From assembly GCF_009770985.1 (NCBI RefSeq), contig NZ_WSRW01000002.1, positions 744,001 through 808,000 of the forward strand: a DNA stretch of 64,000 nt, in the 5' to 3' direction. A model generated the notes under the pieces. That model was given only the letters and a program-made list of their open reading frames with translations. It was not told the DNA's origin and searched no databases. Numbering within the stretch: position 1 is the stretch's first letter; every line of letters begins with the position of its first letter. Below are positions 54,361 through 63,529 of the stretch, one piece after another. Both the position numbers and the translations under genes were made by a program. The stretch comes from Mucilaginibacter lacusdianchii. Lineage in GTDB: Bacteria > Bacteroidota > Bacteroidia > Sphingobacteriales > Sphingobacteriaceae.

Positions 54361-55713
54361 TTGAGAACTTTCTTTTTCAAAAAGGCCTCTACACCCTCTC
54401 AAACTGATTTCAGGAAGTATTACAGCCTGCAAAACTTGCTGGCCGTTAAAAACGCTAGTATTATATTTTTTGTACTTAATTTTAGTTTTCGCATTTACTA
54501 CTGCTTTTTCCCTGACAGCCTGAATTTATCTAAACATATCATTGAATATGATGTAAGCAATTGGATATATCTGGCTATTACACCCCTATTCTTTTTGGTA
54601 AGCAAACAGCTTTCCGCCTTGTACAAAAAGCGCAAAGCCCCAACTAATATAGTAAGTGCGCTTACCATAGCATTTGCAGTGTACATCATTTTATGTGGTA
54701 TAACCGGTAGCTTTATAGCAATGCATAATTTACGCAATACGCTTACCTTGTTTTTAATTGCGTTGCTTACCATGAGTATTATTTTTGTGCTCGAGTTTGC
54801 AGAAGCACTTTTTGTGACGTTTACTATTGCTATCATATTTGTAGCGGCAACTATTTACATCATACCTAACCCGGCCGAACAGGTGGGCAACATACTGGTT
54901 TGCATCATATTATTAACAGGTTATTACTTTATTACCCGATTTATTTTTGATTACAAATCGAGCCATTACTCTCAGCTTACCGAAATTCAAATTAAAAATG
55001 CAGAGATAGAAAAGGCCAGCCTGTTTAAAACAGAGGTATTAGGCATGGTAGCGCATGACTTGCGCAATCCGATAGCCGCAATTGAATCATTATCTATGAT
55101 TATGGAGTTGGACGATTTAGACGATGACATGCAGGATAATATTAACATGATAAAAGCATCATGTATAAAAGCCCGTACCATTATAAACGATTTGCTGGAC
55201 GTAGCACGTAACGATATGGATAGTGAAACATTAGCTACCGCAACAGTAGTTGAAGTAAATGCACTGCTGGAAGCTTTTGTAGATGAATGGCGTGAAAATG
55301 CTGATTATACCAACGAAATTACATTAGTAACACCTAACTACCCACTGTATGCCCGTATCAATACCCAAAGATTTCATCGTGTAATTGATAACTTGATTAG
55401 CAATGCACTAAAATTTTCAAAAGATGATAGCACAGTTGAAGTGCACCTGCGTCACAAGAGCAACAAGGTATTTATTGAAGTAAAAGACCACGGCGTGGGT
55501 ATACCCAAAGATATGTTGCCCCACGTTTTTGAGCGCTTTACTAAAGCAGGCCGTACGGGATTACATGGTGAGCAATCTACAGGTTTAGGCCTTAGTATAG
55601 CCCGCCAAATTGTACAGAATCATGCCGGGGAATTATATGTAGACAGTGAGGAAAATCAAGGGTCTACATTTAGAATACAGCTACCACAAGTGCTCGAAAC
55701 GTTCAATGGGTAA
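54361..55713 (+). CDS. Membrane sensor histidine kinase
   Basis: A 450-residue protein. The N-terminal half has about six membrane helices (roughly 32-50, 62-78, 92-112, 115-135, 138-158 and 170-190) without a separate sensor domain. The kinase core follows: HisKA with His232 in MVAHDLRNPIAAIES, then the N box VIDNLISNALKFS, G1 KDHGVGIPKDM, F box HVFERFTKAG and G2 STGLGLSIARQIV. The start is TTG at 54361; the first internal Met is inside the membrane region, so TTG is preferred. No response regulator gene is adjacent, so it is an orphan, possibly signalling to a regulator elsewhere. Confidence 0.9.
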   Translation: MRTFFFKKASTPSQTDFRKYYSLQNLLAVKNASIIFFVLNFSFRIYYCFFPDSLNLSKHIIEYDVSNWIYLAITPLFFLVSKQLSALYKKRKAPTNIVSALTIAFAVYIILCGITGSFIAMHNLRNTLTLFLIALLTMSIIFVLEFAEALFVTFTIAIIFVAATIYIIPNPAEQVGNILVCIILLTGYYFITRFIFDYKSSHYSQLTEIQIKNAEIEKASLFKTEVLGMVAHDLRNPIAAIESLSMIMELDDLDDDMQDNINMIKASCIKARTIINDLLDVARNDMDSETLATATVVEVNALLEAFVDEWRENADYTNEITLVTPNYPLYARINTQRFHRVIDNLISNALKFSKDDSTVEVHLRHKSNKVFIEVKDHGVGIPKDMLPHVFERFTKAGRTGLHGEQSTGLGLSIARQIVQNHAGELYVDSEENQGSTFRIQLPQVLETFNG

Positions 55714-55736
55714 ACTTTTACTTTTACCTTAAAAAG

Positions 55737-55769
55737 TAAATAGCACCACAAATACTATAAATAGCACCA
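55737..55769 (+). promoter_or_regulatory. Two 12-bp direct repeats with 21-bp period upstream of the AraC gene
   Basis: TAAATAGCACCA occurs at 55737-55748 and again at 55758-55769, starts exactly 21 bp apart, i.e. two helical turns. AraC-type activators bind tandem half-sites spaced like this. The second copy ends 22 bp before the -7 element, in the -33 position where TTG is missing, as at activator-dependent promoters. Autoregulation by the AraC protein encoded downstream is inference. Confidence 0.5.
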
Positions 55770-55791
55770 TACATAGCGGTACTGGCAACCG

Positions 55792-55799
55792 TATCTTTG
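55792..55799 (+). promoter_or_regulatory. -7 element of the AraC gene
   Basis: TATCTTTG fits TAnnTTTG. The ATG at 55807 is only 8 bp downstream, so the transcript would be leaderless or nearly so. Confidence 0.5.
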
Positions 55800-55806
55800 T
55801 GTTGTT

Positions 55807-56682
55807 ATGAAAACAGAATTTCCGGTATATGATATTTGTACACTTTCTGACTTTAAACAGGAAGATGTATTGATTAGCCGGTTTGCGCCTTATCTGGAAG
55901 TACACAAAAACCTGCACCTGCCGCACAAACATACTTTTTATCACCTGGTGTTATTTACTGAGGGTGGCGGCACACATGCGATAGATTTTAAATCGTTCCC
56001 GGTAAAGCCTTATCAAATATATTTTATGATACCCGGCCAGGTGCATAGCTGGAGTTTTGAAGGCCAGGTAGATGGCTATGTAATTAACTTTTCGGTGCCG
56101 TTTTTCCAATCGTTTTTGTTAAAGTCTGATTACCTGGAGCAGTTTCCATTTTTTAACGGCTCATTAAACGACGCCGTTGTTGACTTACCTGATAATGTTC
56201 ATTCGGATATTCAAAATTTGTTTGAGCAAATCATTCGCGAAAGTGAAACCAATAATCGCCTTAGTTTAGACATGGTAAAAGTATTGATGCTACAGTTATT
56301 CATTACCATAGGCCGACTTCGGTTTACGCAACAAGCACAGCACATCAATACTTACAATTACACCTTGCTCAAAAACTTTCATAAGCTGATTGAACAGAAT
56401 TTTACTTCCCTTAAATTACCCAAAGCGTACGCCGAGTTGCTTTACATCACACCTAATCATTTAAACGCTTTGTGTAACGACGTACTGGGCATGTCTGCAG
56501 GCGAGGTAATCCGCACCCGGATAACCTTGGAAGCCAAACGGCTGTTAGTAAATTTTGACCTTACAATCAGTGAAATTGCCTACCGGCTCAATTTCGCCGA
56601 CAACTCTTACTTCAGCAAGTTTTTCAAAAAGCAGGAAGGCATTGGTCCCGAAGAATTCAGAAGACAAATTAAAAACGGATAA
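55807..56682 (+). CDS. AraC-family transcriptional regulator with cupin sensor domain
   Basis: A 291-residue regulator. The N-terminal half is a cupin-like ligand-binding domain (HLPHKHTFYHLVLFTEGGGT, MIPGQVHSWSF), in which the His residues could bind a metal or small molecule. The C-terminal half has two helix-turn-helix motifs: LPKAYAELLYITPNHLNALC and FDLTISEIAYRLNFADNSYF followed by SKFFKKQEGIGPEEFR, the AraC signature. A DUF983 gene follows 3 bp later on the same strand. Upstream direct repeats suggest self-control. The inducer is unknown. Confidence 0.93.
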   Translation: MKTEFPVYDICTLSDFKQEDVLISRFAPYLEVHKNLHLPHKHTFYHLVLFTEGGGTHAIDFKSFPVKPYQIYFMIPGQVHSWSFEGQVDGYVINFSVPFFQSFLLKSDYLEQFPFFNGSLNDAVVDLPDNVHSDIQNLFEQIIRESETNNRLSLDMVKVLMLQLFITIGRLRFTQQAQHINTYNYTLLKNFHKLIEQNFTSLKLPKAYAELLYITPNHLNALCNDVLGMSAGEVIRTRITLEAKRLLVNFDLTISEIAYRLNFADNSYFSKFFKKQEGIGPEEFRRQIKNG

Positions 56683-56685
56683 ATC

Positions 56686-57129
56686 ATGAAAACGTTGACT
56701 TTAGATAAAAGCGCTATGGATACCAACCATCAATATATCCCCTCACAATTCAATGCAGCGCTACATGCCAAATGCCCGAAATGCCAAACCGGTAATATGT
56801 TTGCCAATGGCTTGTACAGTATAAGCGGACAAAAAATGCACAAAAACTGTCCGCACTGCAACTTTCAGTTCGAAGTTGAACTTGGCTATTTTTATGTTGC
56901 CATGTTTGTAAGCTATGCCCTTAATGTGGCTTTACTGGTAACACTAGGTGTAGGCACTTACATTTTAACCCATAGCGAAAACCCCTGGATTTACACTCCT
57001 ATACTTTTAATTTCGGCTTTTATTTTATCACCGGTAAACTTCAGGTATTCTAGAGTAATATTATTATACTGGTTAACACCCGGCGTACACTTTGATCCTA
57101 AACGTGCAGGCCAGGCCAATAAAGCATAA
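56686..57129 (+). CDS. DUF983-family membrane protein with zinc-ribbon
   Basis: A 147-residue protein. Residues about 30-60 hold two Cys pairs (KCPKCQTGNMF and NCPHCNFQFE), a zinc-ribbon. Two membrane helices follow (FYVAMFVSYALNVALLVTL and IYTPILLISAFILSPVNF). This is the DUF983 pattern. The role is unknown. The start codon could be residue 1 or Met12; both precede the ribbon. It is transcribed with the AraC gene. Confidence 0.85.
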   Translation: MKTLTLDKSAMDTNHQYIPSQFNAALHAKCPKCQTGNMFANGLYSISGQKMHKNCPHCNFQFEVELGYFYVAMFVSYALNVALLVTLGVGTYILTHSENPWIYTPILLISAFILSPVNFRYSRVILLYWLTPGVHFDPKRAGQANKA

Positions 57130-57169
57130 TTTGTTAAAACAGGGCAACAGATAATTTAAAATCAAAAAC

Positions 57170-57177
57170 TACCTTTG
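57170..57177 (+). promoter_or_regulatory. -7 element of coaD
   Basis: TACCTTTG fits TAnnTTTG and lies 24 bp before the ATG at 57201; no TTG at the expected distance. Confidence 0.45.
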
Positions 57178-57200
57178 CTGCATACGTCACATCAGCATAT

Positions 57201-57662
57201 ATGAAAGTTGCCCTGTTTCCCGGCTCGTTTGATCCGGTTACTAAAGCCCACGTTGATATTGTAAAACGTTCGGTTAGTTTGTTTGATAAGTTTTATATCG
57301 GTATAGGTGTAAACAGTTCAAAGCAGGGCCTGCTAACTGTTGGACAACGCGAACAAATGCTGCGGGCAGTATTTGCCGACGAGCCTAAAATACACATCAT
57401 TGCCTATGAGGGGCTTACTGTTGAATTTTGTCGCAGCATTAATGCCATGTATATGATACGCGGCATTAGAACCGTATCAGATTTTGAATATGAGAAGGCC
57501 ATTGCGCAGATGAACCACGCGCTGGCCCCCGACATAGAAAGTATTTTTATTGTAAGCAAGCCCGGTTACTCCTCTATCAGCTCAACTATTGTACGCGATA
57601 TTATCAGGCACCATGGTGATGTGAGCCAATTTATGCCAAGAGAGGCACTGGAATATCTTTAA
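57201..57662 (+). CDS. coaD: Phosphopantetheine adenylyltransferase
   Basis: A 153-residue enzyme that transfers AMP from ATP to 4'-phosphopantetheine, giving dephospho-coenzyme A, the fourth step of CoA synthesis. Seen: the nucleotidyltransferase motif LFPGSFDPVTKAHVDIV (GxFDPxxxGH-like with Ala in place of Gly before His), MYMIRGIRTVSDFEYEKAIA and SSISSTIVRDI (ISSTxxR). Its last 32 bp overlap the end of the convergent NUDIX gene. Confidence 0.96.
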   Translation: MKVALFPGSFDPVTKAHVDIVKRSVSLFDKFYIGIGVNSSKQGLLTVGQREQMLRAVFADEPKIHIIAYEGLTVEFCRSINAMYMIRGIRTVSDFEYEKAIAQMNHALAPDIESIFIVSKPGYSSISSTIVRDIIRHHGDVSQFMPREALEYL

Positions 57663-58275
57663 GCAAATCGCGCTTCCATAATACGTCAACTATAGATGGG
57701 AAGGTATTGTCGAGCACTGTAGCAATATGATTTTTATCAAACCATTGCACATCGGTAATACCTTCTTCTAACTGCGGCTTCAGCTTACCTTTACCTTTAT
57801 ACTTCATTTTATACCAGTAAGTTTTTTTGACAACCAGCTCGCCTTTTGATGTATACACATGATAGGTATTGATGATTTTTTTACCGCATTCATCAATCTT
57901 GATACCACACTCCTCTTCTACTTCACGCACTGCTCCTTCTTTAGGCTTTTCGCCTTTTTCTAATTTACCTTTAGGAATATCCCATTTGTCGTTTCGGTAA
58001 ATGAATAAGAAATCGCCTTTGCTGTTTTTCACCAACCCACCAGCCGCTTCAATAAGCGTTACGCTTTTAATTATTTTTTTTAAAAAAGCTTTGGCATCAT
58101 CACACAAAATGTAGTAATACAACTGATTGTTGTTAGCGGCCGCTATTTTTAAATAAAAGCTTTTCAGGTCAAACGATTGCTGCTCAAGCTGTTCGTACAT
58201 TTCTGCTAACTTTGGAGCCGATTCTGTAAGTAGAATAACCTTTTGGTTAATATAAATTCTGTATTTTTGAGCCAT
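57631..58275 (-). CDS. NUDIX hydrolase with an extra N-terminal domain
   Basis: The start is set at the complement of 58273-58275 (MAQKYRIYINQKVILLT), giving 214 residues; the longer frame reading back to 58389 begins with a Cys-rich unlikely stretch that lies inside pyrE. An N-terminal region of about 85 residues has no recognised domain. The perfect Nudix box follows: GKLEKGEKPKEGAV then REVEEECGI, so it should hydrolyse a nucleoside diphosphate linked to another group X. The stop region overlaps the end of coaD by 32 bp, and its start codon shares two bases with the pyrE start codon. The substrate is unknown. Confidence 0.9.
   Translation of the reverse strand: MAQKYRIYINQKVILLTESAPKLAEMYEQLEQQSFDLKSFYLKIAAANNNQLYYYILCDDAKAFLKKIIKSVTLIEAAGGLVKNSKGDFLFIYRNDKWDIPKGKLEKGEKPKEGAVREVEEECGIKIDECGKKIINTYHVYTSKGELVVKKTYWYKMKYKGKGKLKPQLEEGITDVQWFDKNHIATVLDNTFPSIVDVLWKRDLLKDIPVPLLA
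58262..58269 (+). promoter_or_regulatory. -7 element of pyrE, inside the NUDIX gene
   Basis: TATTTTTG fits TAnnTTTG, with TTTG at 58242-58245 and 16 bp between them (slightly short). The ATG of pyrE follows after only 4 bp, so the pyrE mRNA would begin at or near its start codon. The element lies within the first codons of the divergent NUDIX gene. Confidence 0.5.
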
Positions 58276-58915
58276 GTTTAATAAAAATGAGATTGAACAG
58301 CAAGTGGCTGAATTTCTGCTGCAAATTAAAGCAATAAAATTACAACCCAACAATCCTTTTACATGGGCATCGGGCTGGAAATCGCCCATTTATTGCGACA
58401 ATCGTGTAACACTTTCTTACCCAGCTATTCGCACTTACATCCGGCAAAAATTGAGCCTGATAATTCAGGAAGAATTTGGTTCCGTAAGCTGCATCGCAGG
58501 TGTGGCAACAGCCGGCATTCCGCAAGGTGCACTGGTAGCTCAGGAACTGGGCCTGCCATTTGTATACGTTCGGTCTAAACCCAAAGATCATGGCACCGGC
58601 AATTTGATTGAAGGCGAAATAATGCCGGGACAACGTGTAGCGGTTATTGAAGATTTAATTTCTACCGGAAAAAGCAGCTTACAAGCCGTTGACGCGTTGC
58701 GCGAAGCGGGATATGAAGTTGCAGGTTTGGCTGCTATATTCAGCTATGGATTTGATGTGGCTGATGAAAATTTTAAAAAGGCCAAATGCCGTTTTGTAAC
58801 TTTGTCTAACTATAACGCTCTGCTGCAATTTGCAGAAGAAAAGCAATACATTAATCGTGACAGCATCGAGTTACTGCGCCAATGGCGTGCTAACCCTGCC
58901 GAGTGGGGACGATAA
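58274..58915 (+). CDS. pyrE: Orotate phosphoribosyltransferase
   Basis: A 213-residue enzyme of pyrimidine synthesis that joins orotate and PRPP to give orotidine 5'-phosphate. Seen: FTWASGWKSPIYCDNR (substrate binding), VATAGIPQGALVAQELGLPF, RSKPKDHGTGNLIEGE (flexible loop with Lys and His) and the PRPP motif VAVIEDLISTGKSSLQAV. The ATG overlaps the start codon of the divergent NUDIX gene by two bases. A good terminator follows. Its start agrees with the length expected for the family. Confidence 0.96.
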   Translation: MFNKNEIEQQVAEFLLQIKAIKLQPNNPFTWASGWKSPIYCDNRVTLSYPAIRTYIRQKLSLIIQEEFGSVSCIAGVATAGIPQGALVAQELGLPFVYVRSKPKDHGTGNLIEGEIMPGQRVAVIEDLISTGKSSLQAVDALREAGYEVAGLAAIFSYGFDVADENFKKAKCRFVTLSNYNALLQFAEEKQYINRDSIELLRQWRANPAEWGR

Positions 58916-58937
58916 AATTTTGCACTATATAAAATAT

Positions 58938-58970
58938 AAAAAGCCTGTAAGAAATACTTACAGGCTTTTT
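58938..58970 (+). terminator. Terminator of pyrE
   Basis: AAAAAGCCTGTAAG and CTTACAGGCTTTTT pair over 14 bp with a 5-nt loop and flanking A/T runs, 22 bp after the stop. Confidence 0.85.
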
Positions 58971-59029
58971 TGTTTAATCTATCTACTTTAAGTTATACCT
59001 AGGCCAAAGCAACCCGTTGCTTTGCACTG

Positions 59030-59119
59030 CTAATGCTTGTAAATATTTTTATTTCGTTCGGCGTTATAAAGCGCCACAACCACATTAACAACTACCAATC
59101 CCACAATTAACGAAATCAT
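59030..59119 (-). CDS. Possible 29-residue single-span membrane peptide
   Basis: Starting at ATG (complement of 59117-59119) the frame reads MISLIVGLVVVNVVVALYNA and then ERNKNIYKH, stop TAG (complement of 59030-59032). A hydrophobic span followed by a polar, basic end is the usual shape of a small type of membrane protein. The frame stays open for eight more codons upstream (IRKSIITI in front), but these have no normal start codon. It lies alone in the 436-bp gap between pyrE and the ABC-F gene; expression is not shown. Confidence 0.4.
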   Translation of the reverse strand: MISLIVGLVVVNVVVALYNAERNKNIYKH

Positions 59120-59297
59120 AATAGTAATTATACTTTTTCTTATTTAAACGTCAAAATCCTTTCCAAAGTTCGAGGTAATATTAACTCTAAATCACTTTTA
59201 TATTATTAATATTAAACAATTTAGTCGATCATAAAAATTGCAACAATTAAATCAATTTGTTGACATTTTAAAAGTTACGAATCGGCGTTTTTTTTAA

Positions 59298-61028
<1,731 letters not shown>

Positions 61029-61031
61029 AAA

Positions 61032-61079
61032 TTTGTTTATTTGCCAGTGTTCACTTTTTCAACACGGCAAATAAACAAA
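61032..61079. terminator. Hairpin between the ABC-F gene and tRNA-Lys
   Basis: TTTGTTTATTTGCC and GGCAAATAAACAAA pair over 14 bp, with a further GTGTT/AACAC pairing inside. It begins 4 bp after the ABC-F stop and ends 4 bp before the tRNA. It could end the ABC-F transcript and protect or separate the tRNA precursor. Confidence 0.6.
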
Positions 61080-61083
61080 CCAC

Positions 61084-61156
61084 GACTCCGTAGCTCAGTT
61101 GGTAGAGCAACAGACTCTTAATCTGTGGGTCCTGAGTTCGAGCCTCAGCGGGGTCA
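61084..61156 (+). tRNA. tRNA-Lys (anticodon CUU)
   Basis: A complete cloverleaf can be drawn: acceptor GACTCCG with CGGGGTC (one T-G wobble), D arm TAGCTCAGTTGGTAGAGCA, anticodon arm ACAGA-CTCTTAA-TCTGT with anticodon CTT, variable loop GGGTC, T arm CTGAG-TTCGAGC-CTCAG, discriminator A. The CCA end is not encoded (CCC follows). A phage/plasmid replication gene begins about 305 bp downstream, and tRNA genes are common integration targets. Confidence 0.97.
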
Positions 61157-61160
61157 CCCG

Positions 61161-61192
61161 AAACGCAGTTTTCTTACACGAAAGCTGCGTTT
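61161..61192 (+). terminator. Terminator of tRNA-Lys
   Basis: AAACGCAGTTTTC pairs with GAAAGCTGCGTTT over 13 bp (one G-T wobble), followed by TTT. It starts 5 bp after the tRNA end. Confidence 0.8.
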
Positions 61193-61395
61193 TTTGTTTG
61201 ATGGGTAAAGCTATAGGTAAAATTCGAATGAATGTCTAAGACCCAAAATGAACTCTTTTGAACCTAATCACTTTCACTTCCACTAAACTTCTTGAATAGC
61301 ATCTTTTGTTATCCAGTTATTGGTACCACCGATTCCAAAAAAATTTGAGGAAAATCCATTTTTTTCATCTTCAGGGAAGTTATACAAAGTATAAA

Positions 61396-61418
61396 CCGCC
61401 AATAAAGCTATTGGGCGG
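61396..61418. promoter_or_regulatory. Hairpin upstream of the rep gene
   Basis: CCGCCAATA and TATTGGGCGG pair with one bulged G around AAGC. A GC-rich hairpin just before a rolling-circle-type initiator gene resembles the nick-site hairpins of double-strand origins; that is only an analogy and no nick motif is proved. Confidence 0.3.
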
Positions 61419-61460
61419 CTACATCGAAATAACAAGAAGAAAAACTAACAAAAAACGGTA

Positions 61461-62414
61461 ATGATAGACTCAATTTATTCAAAGGCAAATATTGACACTC
61501 AGAAAAAACCTTATAACTATATTTATAATGCTATTCGTGATGGCTTAACTGAGATAATAGATGAAGGCATAAGCTCACACCTCAATCAACCTTTCCTCAC
61601 TGGTAAACTTGAAAACTTTCACGTTTTTATTAAGGGGAATGTGCTTAAATTCAACGGCAGCCTTTGCAAATACCTTTTGGGCGAGAATGTATCGACACTT
61701 TCAAAAGATCAGATTGATGCTGCGCTAAAAAAACTTACTCAACAAATGGGTTTTCCCGTTCGCCAAGCTACTCTATCCCGTATTGACATATCAACTAACC
61801 TAACTGTTAAATATTTGCCAGAAATTTATCTTGAATGTCTTGAAAGTATGCAGAACGCCAGTATACTGCCTTGGAAAGGGACAAAGACATTTAAGCGCAG
61901 CAGGGAAAGCTTAACATTTTACGATAAAAAAGCTGAATTAAAAAAGAAAGATCCAGCTGTTTACCGACGATTTGAAGATACGGGAAACCTTTTGCGTTAT
62001 GAGTTGACTTTGAGTAGCAAACTACACAATTTAGTCGGTCAGGATGATTTACGAGTTCTTTGGCTGCATTCCTCACTGTTTTTACAAAAGCTTGCGGTGC
62101 TGTGGTATAACTATTATGAGGCTGTTATTAAAAAACCAATTTCCTATATACCTGATATGGCCTCAGCTAAAATGCACAAAGCGTACACGGAGTTTGATGG
62201 TCTGCAAAACAAAGGAAGTTTGCAACAGGTCTTTAAAGAAATCGATATCTATAAGAAAGCAAATAAGTGGACAGCTAATTCTGCCTCAAGACTAAAAAGG
62301 GGCTATAAAACCCTTTACCTAGATGATAGATTCACCCAGCCATCGCCCTTAGTTGAAGAATTAGACAGCCTTATTTATGGGTCGAATGATATGGCGCAGT
62401 TTATCTTTGTTTAA
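61461..62414 (+). CDS. Phage/plasmid replication initiation protein (gene II/X, CRI-like)
   Basis: A 317-residue protein with the pattern of filamentous-phage and plasmid replication initiators (Phage_CRI/Phage_X families): GKLENFHVFIKGNVLKFNGS, LCKYLLGENVSTLSKDQID, VRQATLSRIDISTNLTVKYL and LTFYDKKAELKKKD, plus an ELTLSSKL-like basic region. Such proteins nick one DNA strand to start rolling-circle replication. No integrase, coat or secretion gene is next to it in this window. It may be the first gene of an integrated filamentous phage, a satellite, or a degenerate element at tRNA-Lys; the right edge hides the rest. Confidence 0.8.
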   Translation: MIDSIYSKANIDTQKKPYNYIYNAIRDGLTEIIDEGISSHLNQPFLTGKLENFHVFIKGNVLKFNGSLCKYLLGENVSTLSKDQIDAALKKLTQQMGFPVRQATLSRIDISTNLTVKYLPEIYLECLESMQNASILPWKGTKTFKRSRESLTFYDKKAELKKKDPAVYRRFEDTGNLLRYELTLSSKLHNLVGQDDLRVLWLHSSLFLQKLAVLWYNYYEAVIKKPISYIPDMASAKMHKAYTEFDGLQNKGSLQQVFKEIDIYKKANKWTANSASRLKRGYKTLYLDDRFTQPSPLVEELDSLIYGSNDMAQFIFV

Positions 62415-62503
62415 AGCAATAAATGGGTTTAAACGAGTAGAATATTGGCACCTATGCAGTTCGTTGCCCTCGGACAAGAAAAGGCCGTTAAAACGCAAAT
62501 AAA

Positions 62504-62537
62504 AACCTCGCTTCTTTTAAGAAATCGAAGCGAGGTT
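62504..62537. terminator. Terminator between rep and the J-protein operon
   Basis: AACCTCGCTTC and GAAGCGAGGTT pair over 11 bp with a 12-nt loop. It lies between the convergent ends of the rep gene and the J-domain gene and can serve both. Confidence 0.75.
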
Positions 62538-62561
62538 AAATTAGGCCTATTAAACTTATCC

Positions 62562-63278
62562 TTACTCATTTAAGCTATCTGGCTTTGGGCCGATAACTGG
62601 AGCAGGAATTGGATTTGTAATGGTGTCGGTAACGACCACATCTTTATCCGTTGGTATTTCCTGAACTTTTGAGGGGGTACTTTTTTGCTTGGCAGCTGTT
62701 GAGTAGTGCCTTATTTTGCGTTTGTGCTTTTTAGAATGACGCACCGGTTCAACCTCACCGTAACGAATAGATGTATCATTAGTTGCCTGCTCCGGCTTCG
62801 GCTTTAAGGCAATTAGAAAGACTAGGGCACCTATAACAAAATAAAGTGTAATTTTAAACTCGCGAATTGTAAACACAGGCTCAGATTTGTTTTTAATATT
62901 GTTCGCTTGGTTCGTTCTTGGCTTCGGCGGGTACGTAGGTTTAGGTATATAGCTCTCTTCAACTGAACTTTTCCAACTAGCTTGTTGCTGCCGAAGCTGC
63001 TGCTCACGAAAGTGCAACTCGCGCTCTTTGTTTTTAAGTGCCTCAGCAAGTGATTGCGCCTCTTCTGACCTTTGCCTTGCTGCGTCATACGATCTTCGCT
63101 TCTCGACATCTGAAAGCACCGAATAAGCCTCGTTAACTTGCCGAAACATCGCGGCAAAGTATTCGTCGTTGGGGTTCTTATCCGGGTGAAACTTGAGTGA
63201 AAGTTTGCGGTAAGCCTTTTTGATATCTTCGGCACTGGCTAAAGTGTCAATGCCCAAAACTTCGTAATGGTTTTTCAT
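62562..63278 (-). CDS. Membrane-anchored J-domain protein
   Basis: The preferred start is ATG (complement of 63276-63278, [10 protein letters not shown]); a TTG 15 bp further out lies inside the preceding gene. The 238-residue protein has an N-terminal J domain (residues 1-70) with the HPD motif in [15 protein letters not shown], which stimulates Hsp70 ATPase. A Glu/Gln/Arg-rich helical stretch (70-115) follows, then a membrane helix ([17 protein letters not shown]) and a Lys/Arg/His-rich C-terminal tail. It is not DnaJ itself: it has no Gly/Phe or zinc-finger domain. It is the last gene of a minus-strand trio with a zinc-ribbon and an OB-fold protein. Confidence 0.88.
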   Translation of the reverse strand: MKNHYEVLGIDTLASAEDIKKAYRKLSLKFHPDKNPNDEYFAAMFRQVNEAYSVLSDVEKRRSYDAARQRSEEAQSLAEALKNKERELHFREQQLRQQQASWKSSVEESYIPKPTYPPKPRTNQANNIKNKSEPVFTIREFKITLYFVIGALVFLIALKPKPEQATNDTSIRYGEVEPVRHSKKHKRKIRHYSTAAKQKSTPSKVQEIPTDKDVVVTDTITNPIPAPVIGPKPDSLNE

Positions 63279-63289
63279 GATAGGTTTGA

Positions 63290-63526
63290 TCAATGCAAGT
63301 AGACGTAAAGTAGAAACAGGATTATTAAAATTTGCCAGAATACGACTTTGAGATTGCGGCTGAAGTCCATCTCTTTAGCACAACTATTGCAGACTGTACG
63401 CATACCGTAATGGTTGCTTTTACCAAAAGTAATGCGCTTGCCGAAGTTTATCCTTCGTGATTGACCTGTGTAAATTTCTCTCCTTTGGTTGGCGTAAGAA
63501 GCATTACAGATATAACAAGATGCCAT
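63290..63526 (-). CDS. Small zinc-ribbon protein with C-terminal membrane helix
   Basis: A 78-residue protein with Cys pairs CYICN (near residue 4) and CNSC (near residue 46), as in zinc ribbons, and a C-terminal hydrophobic helix ([17 protein letters not shown]). It looks like a tail-anchored zinc-ribbon. Its stop lies 11 bp before the J-protein ATG and its start 3 bp after the stop of the OB-fold gene, so the three are an operon. The function is unknown. Confidence 0.7.
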   Translation of the reverse strand: MASCYICNASYANQRREIYTGQSRRINFGKRITFGKSNHYGMRTVCNSCAKEMDFSRNLKVVFWQILIILFLLYVYLH

Positions 63527-63529
63527 TGC

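Larger units (their letters stand above)
61157..61460. other. Intergenic region between tRNA-Lys and the replication gene
   Basis: 304 bp. It holds the tRNA terminator (61161-61192) and a small GC-rich hairpin (61396-61418) 43 bp before the rep ATG. No copy of the tRNA 3' end was found in this window, so no attachment site pair can be named. No other convincing feature. Confidence 0.5.

Noticed and set aside
58276..58389. N-terminal extension of the NUDIX frame (252-residue version)
   Set aside because: The extra 38 codons are antisense to the start of pyrE, and the ATG at 58275 gives a normal-looking start, so the shorter version is used.
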